64,000 nt of DNA from contig NZ_CP008944.1 of assembly GCF_000732945.1 (NCBI RefSeq), positions 1 to 64,000 on the forward strand, written 5' to 3'. The DNA comes from Corynebacterium atypicum (GTDB taxonomy: Bacteria > Actinomycetota > Actinomycetes > Mycobacteriales > Mycobacteriaceae). The position numbers and the translations under genes are program-made. A model generated the notes under the pieces. The model was not told where the DNA came from and searched no databases. It saw only the letters and a list, made by a program, of their open reading frames with translations. This document shows, in pieces, positions 21,989 through 31,110 of this stretch. The first letter of the stretch is position 1, and each line of letters begins with the position of its first letter.

Positions 21989-22130
21989 AAGCCGAGAACG
22001 GACAACGACGCTAAGCCTTCGTTGAGCAGCTCAGCGGGGGTATTGTGGCGGACCCGGAGGCGGCACGGCGAACCCGGGCAGAAACTGCCCTAAGAGCCGG
22101 CAGAGCGCACGGCCCGGATGCACACGCGCT

Positions 22131-23060
22131 TTAGGCGCCGGCAGCGCCAGCGGCCGCAGCTCCGGCCGAATTCTTTGCCGGCGACTCTGCCTGAGCACTC
22201 TCTTCGCGCTGCGCCGAGCGAGGCCGCAGGCGCGTCATCACCAAGCCGCGGCGCGGGTGAAACAGGTACACGCAGAAGAACACCAGGCCTTGGCTGAGTA
22301 CCACCAGGCCGCCCGGTGAGGCGTCGACAAAGTAGCTCACATAGATCCCGAAAACCGAGCAGAGCGCGGAAATAGTCGGCGCGATCACCAGCATGCGGGA
22401 GAACCGGTCGGTGATGTGGTAGGCGGTAGCCCCCGGCACGATCAGCATGGCCACCACGAGGATCACGCCTACCACCTGCAGGGCGATAACGCAGGTCAGC
22501 GCCAGCATGGCCAGAAGCACCGCGCCGATGCGCTTCGGGTTCAGCCCGATGGCATGCGCGTGCGTGGGGTCGAAAGCATAGAGCGTCAGTGTGCGCCGCC
22601 CGGCGATGAGCACGACGAAGGAGACGGCGGCCAGGATGCAGATCTGGACGAGGTCCCCGCGCGAGACACCCAAAATGTTGCCAAAGATGATGTGGTTTAA
22701 GTCGGTGTGACTCGGGGTGACAGAGATGAGCACCAGCCCGAGGGCAAACAGGGTGGTAAAAACAATGCCGATGGCCGCGTCTTCTTTCACCCGGGACGTA
22801 TTGCGCACCACCCCGATGAGGCCCACGGCCAGGAAGCCGAAGATGATCGCGCCAATGGCGAAGGGGGCGCCGAAGATGTAGGCGAGCACCACGCCTGGAA
22901 GGACGGCGTGCGAGACGGCGTCGCCCATCAGTGACCATCCGACAAGCACCAACCAGCAAGACAGCAGCGCGCAGACGACCGCGGCGATCACCGTGGTGCT
23001 CAGCGCGCGCACCATGAAGGTGTACTGCAACGGCTCCAAGAGCAAGTCGAGCAGGTTCAT
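22131..23060 (-). CDS. Manganese/zinc-type ABC transporter permease (ABC-3 family)
   Basis: A 309-residue permease with about eight membrane spans; MNLLDLLLEPLQYTFMVRAL is the typical start, and SCWLVLVGWSLMGDAVSHAVLPGVVLAY is the conserved ABC-3 signature. The last 30 residues are a hydrophilic Ala/Glu-rich tail. Its ATG overlaps the ATPase stop by four bases (23057-23060), so both are translationally coupled. It forms the membrane channel for the binding protein encoded at 23972-24904. Confidence 0.93.
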   Translation of the reverse strand: MNLLDLLLEPLQYTFMVRALSTTVIAAVVCALLSCWLVLVGWSLMGDAVSHAVLPGVVLAYIFGAPFAIGAIIFGFLAVGLIGVVRNTSRVKEDAAIGIVFTTLFALGLVLISVTPSHTDLNHIIFGNILGVSRGDLVQICILAAVSFVVLIAGRRTLTLYAFDPTHAHAIGLNPKRIGAVLLAMLALTCVIALQVVGVILVVAMLIVPGATAYHITDRFSRMLVIAPTISALCSVFGIYVSYFVDASPGGLVVLSQGLVFFCVYLFHPRRGLVMTRLRPRSAQREESAQAESPAKNSAGAAAAGAAGA

Positions 23061-23890
23061 TCTGTTGCCTCCTCAGCGTCGTGGGGCGCGGCCCCAGGCC
23101 CACGCCCCGCCTGAAGCGCCTCTGCGCTCGGGCCGGTCCTATCCGGGTGCCCGGTGATTTGGGCCGCGGCCTGCGGGTCGAGCCCGAAGGCGAGCGCCAG
23201 GTTCTCTGGGCGCAGCGCGTCCTCGACGCTGCCGTGGAACTTGACGTCGCGCAGCAGGAGCACCGCGGCGTCGGCAAGCGCGGGAAGCGCGTGGAGATCG
23301 TGCGTGGCGATGAATACCGTGCGCCCGTCCGCGGCGAGCTCGCGCAACAGGCGCACGATCGTGCCCTCCGAGCGCTTATCGACGCCCGAGAACGGCTCAT
23401 CGAGGAGCATCACTTCGGCGCCCTGGGCGATGCCGCGGGCCACAAAGGCCCGTTTTTTCTGGCCGCCGGATAGCTGCCCAATCTGGCGGTCGGCGAACTC
23501 GGTGAGCTCGATGCGCTCGAGTGCCGCATCCACCGCCTGGTGGTCCTTCGCCCGCAGGTGTCGGGTGATCCCGCAGAAGCCGTAACGGCCCATCTCCACG
23601 ACCTCGCGCACGCTCAGTGGGAACGCCCAGTCGACGTCCTCGCTCTGGGGTACGTAGCCCAGCACCTGCGCGCGCCGGGCTTTGTCGGGCGGCATTCCGC
23701 CGATCAGCACCCGGCCACGGTCGGGGCGAACGAGGCCCATCAGGGCCTTAAAGAGCGTGGATTTCCCCGATCCGTTCATGCCGACCAAACCGGTGACCAT
23801 ACCGGGCTGGATGCTCAGGTCCACGCCAGTCAGCGCCCGGACCTCGCCGTAACTCACGGCGAGGTCCGCTACTTCGATAGCGGCGCTCAT
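23057..23890 (-). CDS. Manganese/zinc-type ABC transporter ATP-binding protein
   Basis: A 277-residue ABC ATPase: Walker A GMNGSGKST, Q-loop YVPQSEDVDW (typical of MntB/ZnuC-type metal importers), signature LSGGQKKRAFVARG, Walker B VMLLDEPFSGVD and H-loop ATHDLH. A C-terminal extension of about 45 residues follows the nucleotide-binding core. Middle gene of the three-gene leftward importer operon. Confidence 0.94.
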   Translation of the reverse strand: MSAAIEVADLAVSYGEVRALTGVDLSIQPGMVTGLVGMNGSGKSTLFKALMGLVRPDRGRVLIGGMPPDKARRAQVLGYVPQSEDVDWAFPLSVREVVEMGRYGFCGITRHLRAKDHQAVDAALERIELTEFADRQIGQLSGGQKKRAFVARGIAQGAEVMLLDEPFSGVDKRSEGTIVRLLRELAADGRTVFIATHDLHALPALADAAVLLLRDVKFHGSVEDALRPENLALAFGLDPQAAAQITGHPDRTGPSAEALQAGRGPGAAPHDAEEATE

Positions 23891-23971
23891 CTGCTGTTCT
23901 CGTCCTTCCTATTGCGCCTGGTACACCGCTGCTGCACCGGCTGCACACTGCTTTGCGCAGCCTGCAGGCCG

Positions 23972-24904
23972 CTACTTGTCTGCGGTGCCGGTGAGCCCCT
24001 TGGTGATCGTCTCAGCGTCATGGGTGATCAGGTCCAGGTAGGTCGGCACCGGGCCGCCCTCCTCGGATAGCGAATCCACGTAGAGGGTCCCGCCGAAGGT
24101 GGTGCCGGTCGCGTCGACTACCTGCTGCATCGGCTTATCGGTGACGGTCGACTCGCAGAACACCGCCGGGACCTTATTTTCCTTGACGTATTCAATCACC
24201 GAGGCGATCTGCTGCGGGGTCGCCTGCTGTTCTGCGTTGACCGGCCAGATGTACTTCTCTTCCAGCCCGGCGTCGCGGGTCAGGTAGGAAAATGCGCCCT
24301 CGCAGGTGACCAGCGCGCGCTGCTGTTCGGGGACCTTTTGGATCTCACCGACCATCGTGTCCTGCACCTGCTGGAGCTTGTCCTTGTAGGCGTCGGCGTT
24401 GGCCTGGTAGTCCGTGGCGTGCTCGGGGTCCAGTTCGGCAAAGGCCTTGGCCATGTTATCCGCGTAGACCTGGACGTTCTTCGGGCTCATCCAGGCGTGC
24501 GGGTTGGGCTTGCCGGCGTAGGCGTCCGAGGCGATGTCGATCGGCTCGATGCCTTCGGTGACCACGGCGTGCGGCACGTCGGCCTCCTGGACGAACTGCT
24601 TGAACCAGGTCTCCAGGCTCAGGCCGTTATCCAAGATCAGGTCGGCCTCGCTGGCCTTTGCGACGTCGCCGGGGGTGGGCTCGTAATCGTGGATCTCGGC
24701 GCCGGGCTTGGTGATGGATTCGACGTTGAGGTGTTCGCCGGCGACGTTTTCGGCTATGTCGGCGAGCACCGTGAACGTGGTCAGAACGGTCGGCTTTTCG
24801 GCAGCGTTGGTGTCCTGGGCAGGCTCGGTGTCGCTCGAGCAGCCGGCGAGTGCTGACGCCGCGATGGTCGCCGTAGCCAGAGCAGCGCAAAGGCGCTTAT
24901 ACAT
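23972..24904 (-). CDS. Manganese-type metal ABC transporter substrate-binding lipoprotein
   Basis: A 310-residue lipoprotein with signal peptide and lipobox ALAGC (Cys22). It belongs to the cluster A-I metal binders (PsaA/MntC/SitA): metal ligands are expected at His in IHDYEPTP, His in NPHAWMSP, Glu in CEGAFSY and Asp in YVDSLS. The His-rich loop seen in zinc-specific ZnuA is missing, which favours Mn2+ (or Fe2+). First gene of the importer operon; a 22-bp palindrome at 24956-24977 upstream resembles an MntR site. No fourth gene (second permease) is present here. Confidence 0.92.
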   Translation of the reverse strand: MYKRLCAALATATIAASALAGCSSDTEPAQDTNAAEKPTVLTTFTVLADIAENVAGEHLNVESITKPGAEIHDYEPTPGDVAKASEADLILDNGLSLETWFKQFVQEADVPHAVVTEGIEPIDIASDAYAGKPNPHAWMSPKNVQVYADNMAKAFAELDPEHATDYQANADAYKDKLQQVQDTMVGEIQKVPEQQRALVTCEGAFSYLTRDAGLEEKYIWPVNAEQQATPQQIASVIEYVKENKVPAVFCESTVTDKPMQQVVDATGTTFGGTLYVDSLSEEGGPVPTYLDLITHDAETITKGLTGTADK

Positions 24905-24955
24905 ACCTTGTTCTCCAGTGGGTTCTTATCGATCGGTAGGAAACTCAGTTGGCGT

Positions 24956-24977
24956 AAAGTTCACTCTAATGAACTTT
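24956..24977 (-). promoter_or_regulatory. Palindromic operator upstream of the Mn-type importer (MntR-like box)
   Basis: A perfect inverted repeat AAAGTTCA-N6-TGAACTTT lies 52 bases upstream of the binding-protein start. From memory, the site described for the manganese regulator MntR of C. glutamicum has the same GTTCA-N6-TGAAC core. On the minus strand TTGAAA at its edge could serve as the -35 of the promoter, so binding would block RNA polymerase. Confidence 0.6.
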
Positions 24978-25147
24978 CAAGATAAACAATAATAACTTGC
25001 CGCTAAGCAACCTCGTTGAGGGTCGGCCGTGCCGGCTGGCGGTGGGCTGAAACGGTCTCACTCGGTCCTGCTTGGGCGCGCTTAATCGATCAAGAGGCGT
25101 GCAAAAACTTTTGACTAACGTCCCTGACCTGGGCTTATGATGCATCA

Positions 25148-26164
25148 ATGAGCTTTGCAAGGATCCGTGCGGCGCTTCTCGCCGCAGTAGCTACTGTGGC
25201 CGCCGTAGCGCTCACGGCCTGCTCGGCCACCGGCGGGGCGCCGCGCACCTCCGCAGGAGGCAGCGCGGGCGGCGGAGGCGTGGACACCCCCCGGCTCACC
25301 GTCGCGATGGTCAGCCATGGCGCCCCCGGTGACACCTTCTGGGACCTCGTTCGCAAGGGCGCCGAGGATGCGGCGCAGAAAAACAACATCGAGCTGCGCT
25401 ACTCTGCAGACCCCGAGGCCCCCCAGCAGGCAAACCTCATCCAGAGCGCCATCGACGCCCGCGTCGACGGACTGGCGGTGACCTTACCCAACCCGGACGC
25501 ACTCGGGCCCGCCGCCCAACGCGCCGTCGACGCCGGCATCCCCACGGTGGCGCTCAATGCCGGAATGGACCGCTATCAAGACTTCGGCATCTCCGCCTTC
25601 TTTGGCCAAGAAGAAGACGTTGCCGGAAGGAAAGCAGGCGAGCGCCTCGGCGAGGAAGGCGCCAAGAAGGTGCTGTGCGTCATCCACGAGCAGGGCAACT
25701 CCTCCCAAGAATCCCGGTGCGCGGGGGTCAAAGAAGGCGTGAGCAAGGCCGAACCCGGGGCCAAGGTCGAGCTCCTCTACGTCAACGGCATGGATCTCAC
25801 CAGCGTGGAATCCACGCTGCAGGCCAAACTGGCCCAGGACAAATCCATCGACTGGGTGATGAACCTCGTGGCCCCCGTCGCGCTGACCGCCGTTAGCGCC
25901 CGAGAGCAAGCCGGGGCACAGGCCAAGATCGCCACCTTTGACACCAACGGTGAGCTCGTGCGCGCCATCGACAATGGCGCGGTGGACTTCGCCGTCGACC
26001 AGCAGCCCTACCTCCAGGGCTACCTCGCAGTGGATACCCTTTGGCTCGCCCACCGCAACGGCTCGGTACCCGGCGGCGGGCGCCCCGTCTACACTGGCCC
26101 CAGCTTCGTCGACAAGACCAACTCCAACCTGATCGCCGACGCCGCGAAGGAGGGCCTGCGGTGA
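25148..26164 (+). CDS. Sugar-type ABC transporter substrate-binding lipoprotein
   Basis: A 338-residue lipoprotein with lipobox ALTAC (Cys25), a Gly/Ser-rich linker and a ribose/galactose-binding-protein fold (peripla_BP_4 type): LTVAMVSHGAPGDTFWDLVRKGAEDAA, DGLAVTLPNPDAL and AKIATFDTNGELVRAI. The QQPYLQGYLAV segment near the C-terminus is typical of sugar and sugar-alcohol binders. The stop codon overlaps the GTG of the permease (26161-26164). Substrate unknown; the relatives carry ribose, inositol, xylose or similar. Confidence 0.9.
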   Translation: MSFARIRAALLAAVATVAAVALTACSATGGAPRTSAGGSAGGGGVDTPRLTVAMVSHGAPGDTFWDLVRKGAEDAAQKNNIELRYSADPEAPQQANLIQSAIDARVDGLAVTLPNPDALGPAAQRAVDAGIPTVALNAGMDRYQDFGISAFFGQEEDVAGRKAGERLGEEGAKKVLCVIHEQGNSSQESRCAGVKEGVSKAEPGAKVELLYVNGMDLTSVESTLQAKLAQDKSIDWVMNLVAPVALTAVSAREQAGAQAKIATFDTNGELVRAIDNGAVDFAVDQQPYLQGYLAVDTLWLAHRNGSVPGGGRPVYTGPSFVDKTNSNLIADAAKEGLR

Positions 26165-27345
26165 CCGACACCCCCACGGCGCACCCCGGCTCTGGGACGC
26201 GCGATGCGGCGCACGCAGACGCCACAGCCACGAGCGACGACCGCCTCAACCGCGGCGGGCGGGTCCAGGCGCTGCTGCGCCGCCCCGAGCTATCCAGTCT
26301 GCTCGGCGCGATCCTAATCTTCTGCCTCTTCATGATCGTCGCCCCGGCGTTCCGCAGCCTCGACGCGTTCGCCACGGTCCTCTACGCGTCGTCGACCATC
26401 GGCATCGTCGCCGTGGGCGTGGGGCTGCTCATGATCGGCGATGAGTTCGACCTATCTACCGGCGTCGTCGTGACCACCTACGCGCTCATCGCCACCATGC
26501 TCAACTACAACCTGTGGCTGAACTCCTGGGTGGGCGCCGCGGTATCGCTGGCCATGGCGCTGATTATCGGCGCCCTCAACGGCTACCTTGTCACTCGAAC
26601 CGGCATCCCCTCATTCCTCATCACGCTCGCCGCATTCTTGATGCTCCAGGGGCTGAACCTGGCCATTACCAAGCTCGTCACCGGGCAGGTAGCCACCCCG
26701 ATCATCTCCGATATGGAAGGCTTCGCCTCCGCCCGCAAGGTCTTTGCCAGCTCGGTGAACATCCTCGGGGTCAACGTGCGAGTCACGGTGTTCTGGTGGC
26801 TGCTCCTCGTCGCTGTGGCTACCTTCGTGCTCTACCGCACCCGCGTGGGCAACTGGATCTTTGCCGTCGGCGGTGACCAAGAGGCGGCCCGCGCCGTCGG
26901 CGTGCCCGTGCGCGCCACCAAGATCGGGCTGTTCATGGCCGTCGCCTTCTGCGCTTGGTTCGTCGGCATGCACAACCTATTCATGTTCGATTCCATCCAG
27001 GCCGGCCAGGGCGTAGGCAACGAGTTCATCTACATCATCGCAGCCGTGATCGGCGGTTGCTCGCTGACCGGCGGGCGCGGTACCGCGATCGGCACCGCGA
27101 TCGGCGCGCTCATCTTCGGCATGACCAACCAGGGCATCGTGTACGCCGGCTGGAACCCGGACTGGTTTATGTTCTTCCTCGGCGCGATGCTGCTGTGGGC
27201 CGTGCTGACCAATAACTCCTTCGGGCGCTGGGCCGCCGCGGGGCTGCCCAGCTTTAGGCCCAAGAAGGCGGTGGGGACTATCGACGTCGCCGGCGAGGAC
27301 GACCAAGCAGCACCCGCCCCGGCAGACCAGGAGGAGAAGCGATGA
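26161..27345 (+). CDS. Sugar-type ABC transporter permease (RbsC-like)
   Basis: A 394-residue permease of the BPD_transp_2 family, starting at GTG 26161 in a GTGA overlap with the binding-protein gene. A hydrophilic N-terminus (about 50 residues) is followed by about ten spans, with LLMIGDEFDLSTGVVVTTYALIA and GGCSLTGGRGTAIGTAIGALIFG as characteristic stretches. The C-terminal 40 residues are hydrophilic. It overlaps the ATPase gene by four bases. Confidence 0.92.
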   Translation: MTDTPTAHPGSGTRDAAHADATATSDDRLNRGGRVQALLRRPELSSLLGAILIFCLFMIVAPAFRSLDAFATVLYASSTIGIVAVGVGLLMIGDEFDLSTGVVVTTYALIATMLNYNLWLNSWVGAAVSLAMALIIGALNGYLVTRTGIPSFLITLAAFLMLQGLNLAITKLVTGQVATPIISDMEGFASARKVFASSVNILGVNVRVTVFWWLLLVAVATFVLYRTRVGNWIFAVGGDQEAARAVGVPVRATKIGLFMAVAFCAWFVGMHNLFMFDSIQAGQGVGNEFIYIIAAVIGGCSLTGGRGTAIGTAIGALIFGMTNQGIVYAGWNPDWFMFFLGAMLLWAVLTNNSFGRWAAAGLPSFRPKKAVGTIDVAGEDDQAAPAPADQEEKR

Positions 27346-28172
27346 GTACTCAACCAGGCAAGACGCAAACACCCGGGCCCACACCATCCGGAGCTGTCGA
27401 ACCAGGTGAGAAGCTGGTAGACCTTCGCGATATCTCCAAGTCCTACGGGCCCTTCGCGGCACTGCGCGACGTCAGCTTTTCTGTGGTCGCCGGCCAGGTC
27501 ACCTGCGTGCTCGGCGACAATGGCGCCGGCAAGTCCACCTTGATCAAAGTGCTTTCTGGGCTGCACAAGGCCACCAGCGGGCAGATGCTCCTGGACGGCG
27601 AGCCGGTGGTCTTCTCGAGCCCGCGCGACGCGCTGTCTGCCGGGATCGCGACCGTCTACCAGGACCTCGCCGTGGTGGGGCAGATGAGCGTGTGGCGTAA
27701 CTTCTTCCTCGGCCAGGAGGCAACCGGCCGCTTCGGCTGGCTGAAGTCCGGCGAGATGCGCCAGGCGACCGCGCGGTCGCTCGCCGAGATGGGCATCGAC
27801 ATCCCCGATGTCGACGTCCCCGTGGATTCACTTTCCGGAGGCCAGCGCCAAGTGCTAGCGATCGCGCGCGCGGTGCACTTTGGCGCCCGGCTGCTGATCC
27901 TCGATGAGCCCACGGCGGCGCTAGGCGTGAAGCAGTCCGGGATGGTGCTGCGGCTGATTAAGCGCGCCAGAGACCGCGGGCTGGGCGTGGTGTTTATCAC
28001 CCACAATCCACAGCACGCGTGGTTGGTGGGCGATCGCTTCGTGCTGCTCAACTTGGGTCGGCAGACGCTAAACGCGGCCGCCGGAGAGGTAAGCCTGGAG
28101 GAGCTCACCCATGAAATGTCCGGCGGCGGCGAGCTGGCCGGGCTTGCCGACGAGCTCGCTCGCGAACGCTAG
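27342..28172 (+). CDS. Sugar-type ABC transporter ATP-binding protein, single-domain
   Basis: A 276-residue ATPase: Walker A GDNGAGKST, Q-loop VYQDLAVVGQMSVWRNFFLG (typical of RbsA/FrcA N-terminal halves), signature LSGGQRQVLAIARAV, Walker B LLILDEPTAALG and H-loop FITHNPQHAW. Unlike RbsA it has only one nucleotide-binding domain, as in FrcA-type systems, so it probably works as a homodimer. It ends two bases before the convergent gene at 28175. Confidence 0.93.
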   Translation: MSTQPGKTQTPGPTPSGAVEPGEKLVDLRDISKSYGPFAALRDVSFSVVAGQVTCVLGDNGAGKSTLIKVLSGLHKATSGQMLLDGEPVVFSSPRDALSAGIATVYQDLAVVGQMSVWRNFFLGQEATGRFGWLKSGEMRQATARSLAEMGIDIPDVDVPVDSLSGGQRQVLAIARAVHFGARLLILDEPTAALGVKQSGMVLRLIKRARDRGLGVVFITHNPQHAWLVGDRFVLLNLGRQTLNAAAGEVSLEELTHEMSGGGELAGLADELARER

Positions 28173-28174
28173 GC

Positions 28175-29278
28175 TTAGGCGCGCCCGTCCTGCTGTGCCT
28201 GACGCTTTGCCGCCTCGTCCAAGTCTCCCTTGATGTCACGGGCGTCGTTCGCGTCCGCCTGCCGCGCGGCCTCCTGGGCCTCGGCGTCAGAAACCGGGCC
28301 GGTCGCCGGCGCTGACTCGGGCTTCTCGGCTGCCTTGGTGGCGCGCGCGTCGGCAGTCCCTGCCGCCTCCGTCTCCTCGGCCTCCGCCGCCTCGTTGGCG
28401 TGGATGGTGCGCGAGCTGTTGTCCGACTTGCGCTCGTAGTCCTGCGCGAGCATCTCGCCGCCGTCGACCGGCTCTTCGAGGACTACCTCATCCAAATTGC
28501 CTTTAGCGGGCTCGACCAGCCGGTGCTTAGGGCCGTGCTCTTCCTCCGCGGGCGCGGTTTCGGCTTCAGCCCGGTGCCGCTCGAGCTGCTCGTCGAGGGA
28601 AGCGAGCAGCTCCTCTCCCTCTCGCTTGGCGGCGGAGGGATCGTGCGCATCCGCGGGATGGTTGGCGGTGGCGGCATCAGTGGGAACGTCTGGTTCAGGA
28701 GTGGCGTAATCATCGACCCGCGGCGGGATGCGATCGGCCGGCTCCTCCTTCTTGCGCTGGCTGGCAAAGAAGTAGGCGCCCCCGCCGAGCGCCGCAACGG
28801 CGGCGACGATGATGGCGATGGTCCAGTTGCGCTTCGTGCGCTTCTTATCCTTACTCGTCAGCTGATCGACGCGCTTCTGCGCCTTATCGGCGGCCTTACG
28901 ACCGGCGGCAAGGGCCTTCTTGCGAGTCCGCTTGCTCATCTTCTTAGCGTTCAGCGCGGCCGATTCCTGGGCGTCAACGGCGTCCTGGACATAGTTCTTG
29001 GAGCTCTCGCGGGCCTCCTTGAGGGCCTTCTCGATGCGACGGCGGGCGTCTTTAGTGAGCGCGCCTGCGTCCTGGGCCTTATCATCCAGCGTGCCGAGCG
29101 CGTTCTTGGTTGCCTTAGAGACGTTCTTCTTGACGTCTTTGGCCACGTCATCGTAGGAATCTGCGGCATTAACCAGGGCATCGTAAGCATCCGAGACCTT
29201 CTGATCGCGAAAGTCGCTATACCGGTCCCAGGCGCTCTTACCTGCCGAAAGCGCCGCCTTGAGCGTAGAGCTATTCAT
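28175..29278 (-). CDS. CwsA-like membrane-anchored coiled-coil protein
   Basis: A 367-residue protein: about 150 residues of Lys/Ala/Asp-rich predicted coiled coil, one membrane span (about 151-168, [20 protein letters not shown]) preceded by KDKKRTKRN, and a long acidic Ala/Glu-rich tail. The layout and basic-TM-Pro/Asp pattern resemble mycobacterial CwsA (Rv0008c), which lies in the same place between the tRNAs and ppiA and interacts with CrgA and Wag31 in polar growth; both facts are recalled. The tail is much longer than in CwsA. Orthology is inferred from synteny and topology. Confidence 0.55.
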   Translation of the reverse strand: MNSSTLKAALSAGKSAWDRYSDFRDQKVSDAYDALVNAADSYDDVAKDVKKNVSKATKNALGTLDDKAQDAGALTKDARRRIEKALKEARESSKNYVQDAVDAQESAALNAKKMSKRTRKKALAAGRKAADKAQKRVDQLTSKDKKRTKRNWTIAIIVAAVAALGGGAYFFASQRKKEEPADRIPPRVDDYATPEPDVPTDAATANHPADAHDPSAAKREGEELLASLDEQLERHRAEAETAPAEEEHGPKHRLVEPAKGNLDEVVLEEPVDGGEMLAQDYERKSDNSSRTIHANEAAEAEETEAAGTADARATKAAEKPESAPATGPVSDAEAQEAARQADANDARDIKGDLDEAAKRQAQQDGRA

Positions 29279-29431
29279 AAAACTTCAGGTCCTTTGCTGG
29301 TCATATCGGGTCTTAGCGCGTGCCCGGGCGGTGGGAGGCTACTGCGAGCCGTGCCGCGTGAGGGCTCCACACCAAGAGTAGTCAAGGCACGCCGCGCACG
29401 AGCTAGAAAGGAATGCTCTAAACTAGCCGGC

Positions 29432-29959
29432 ATGAGTCTTAAGACTGCGACTGCAATCCTGCACACCAACCATGGCGACGTTGCCATCGACCTCTTTGGC
29501 AACCATGCGCCGAAGACCGTCGACAACTTCGTGGGGCTGGCGAAGGGCACTGCCGAGTACTCGAGCCAGAACGCCTCCGGGTCTGCTGAGGGGCCGTTCT
29601 ACGATGGCGCGATCTTCCACCGCGTCATTGCCGGCTTCATGATCCAGGGCGGCGACCCGACCGGAACCGGCATGGGCGGCCCCGGCTACAAGTTCGACGA
29701 CGAGTTCCACCCGGAGCTGCGCTTCGACAGGCCCTACCTGTTGGCCATGGCCAACGCGGGCCCCGGTACCAACGGCTCGCAGTTCTTCATCACTGTCGCC
29801 CCGACGCCGCACCTGAACAACCACCACACCATCTTCGGCGAGGTGGCCGACGAGGCTTCGCGCAAGGTGGTCGATGAGATCGCTCAGGTTCCCACCGATC
29901 GCCGGGACCGCCCGAAGGACGACGTCGTGATCGAGTCCATCGAGATCCAGGAGGCCTAG
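29432..29959 (+). CDS. ppiA: Peptidyl-prolyl cis-trans isomerase (cyclophilin)
   Basis: A 175-residue cytoplasmic cyclophilin (no signal peptide) that isomerises Xaa-Pro bonds. The core motifs are present: [19 protein letters not shown] with the catalytic Arg, [18 protein letters not shown], and [10 protein letters not shown] 29432 is chosen because the alignment with cyclophilins starts directly after it; the frame stays open far upstream only as antisense of the CwsA-like gene. Positionally equivalent to ppiA (Rv0009) of Mycobacterium. Confidence 0.95.
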   Translation: MSLKTATAILHTNHGDVAIDLFGNHAPKTVDNFVGLAKGTAEYSSQNASGSAEGPFYDGAIFHRVIAGFMIQGGDPTGTGMGGPGYKFDDEFHPELRFDRPYLLAMANAGPGTNGSQFFITVAPTPHLNNHHTIFGEVADEASRKVVDEIAQVPTDRRDRPKDDVVIESIEIQEA

Positions 29960-29965
29960 CGCCTT

Positions 29966-30214
29966 TTAGATCGCCGTCTTGCGGTATCCGACGAGGATAG
30001 CGCAGGCGGCGATTATTATTGCCCAACCACAGGAAACCACGGTAGATACCGCGAAATGGTTCAAAGCCGCTGAGCCGATGGCTAGGGTTAACATCCCTCC
30101 GAACCGGCTGAGCGAGCTGACCGCGGAGATAATAGCGCTCATTCGGTTGGGATTCGCCTCGCGTTGTGTGCCCGCGTCGATTGTCCGCGCGGTGAGGACC
30201 GTAGAGAGCGTCAA
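29966..30214 (-). pseudogene. Possible C-terminal remnant of an MFS-type permease
   Basis: An 82-codon open frame on the minus strand ends six bases past ppiA and encodes a segment NRMSAIISAVSSLSRFGGMLTLAIG followed by a second hydrophobic span and the terminus VGYRKTAI. The pattern resembles the last two membrane spans of a major-facilitator permease, with no recognisable upstream part. It could also be a chance frame or a small two-span protein. The remaining 30215-30354 holds the upstream region of the rhomboid gene and nothing else I recognise. Confidence 0.35.
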
Positions 30215-30354
30215 CGAGGTACGCGTGTTGGTTGGCTCGACGCTGGTGGGTAATGGCGGGTCGGCTGGCGCCGATGCCGCCGATGGGGTCCACGGGGCCG
30301 GGTGGCCGTTCGAGGAGGCGCGGGTGCAGCCAGCGATAGGGTACGTTGCTAGGT

Positions 30355-31050
30355 ATGCCGCCCAGCAGCCCCTCCGGTAACCTCTCCCCGGCTCTACACC
30401 TTCGCCGCTGGTTTATACAAGCCCCGGTGACGGTGATGCTGGGTGCTGCCTTGTGCGCGGTATGGCTGGTATGCGCGTTCCAGTCGGGTTCGGTTCTAGC
30501 CACCTCTGATTCTTCGCTGGCCAGGGCCTGGATGCTGTGGGGTCCGGAAATGTTCACCGGTCTGGGGTTTGCGCGCCTTATTGGTTTTTTGTTCATTCAC
30601 CTCGACATTGGGCACATCGCGGTGAATCTGTTCCTAGGACTGTTGATCGGGCGGGAGATTGAGCTAGCGATCGGTTCTGCCGCTTACTTCTTGGCATGGT
30701 TGATATCGGGGTTGGGATCGGGCCTGGCCGTGCTGTTTTTCTCGCCGCTGGAACCCACTGGGGGTGTTTCCGGCGCACTCTACGGAATGATGGCGATTTT
30801 GGTGGGCCTGGCGCTGCGCCGTGGAACCGACCTTCGCAGCCCCTTGGCACTAGTAGGGGTCAACCTGGTCTACACATTTTTGGCTCCAAGCGTGTCTCTT
30901 TGGGGTCACCTCGGGGGTTTGGCAGACGGCACACTGGTGGCTGTGGTGCTGTCGATCCGTTCGTCGGCGTGGCGATGGGTAGGGCTTGTCGCCCTCCTGG
31001 GGGCAGTCATTGCTGCGGCCTTCGGCTTCATCTCCTCCGGTGGGCTTTAG
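30355..31050 (+). CDS. Rhomboid-family intramembrane serine protease
   Basis: A 231-residue polytopic protein with six to seven spans. The rhomboid hallmarks are FLFIHLDIGHIAVNLFLG (the HxxxxHxxxN-type segment), catalytic serine in GGVSGALYG and catalytic histidine in WGHLGGLADG. Rhomboids cut substrates within the membrane; the target here is unknown. ATG 30355 is preferred to TTG 30346. It sits in the place where other corynebacteria also carry a rhomboid gene after ppiA. Confidence 0.9.
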   Translation: MPPSSPSGNLSPALHLRRWFIQAPVTVMLGAALCAVWLVCAFQSGSVLATSDSSLARAWMLWGPEMFTGLGFARLIGFLFIHLDIGHIAVNLFLGLLIGREIELAIGSAAYFLAWLISGLGSGLAVLFFSPLEPTGGVSGALYGMMAILVGLALRRGTDLRSPLALVGVNLVYTFLAPSVSLWGHLGGLADGTLVAVVLSIRSSAWRWVGLVALLGAVIAAAFGFISSGGL

Positions 31051-31110
31051 TCGCCGCGGACGCGGCGAGCTGGCGACGTGTATGCCCACGTTGTGGGAAA
31101 ACTCGGCATG

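Noticed and set aside
22090..23400. 436-codon frame across the metal-importer permease and ATPase
   Set aside because: Arg/Pro/Gly-rich out-of-frame translation; both real genes are intact in other frames and coupled by a four-base overlap.
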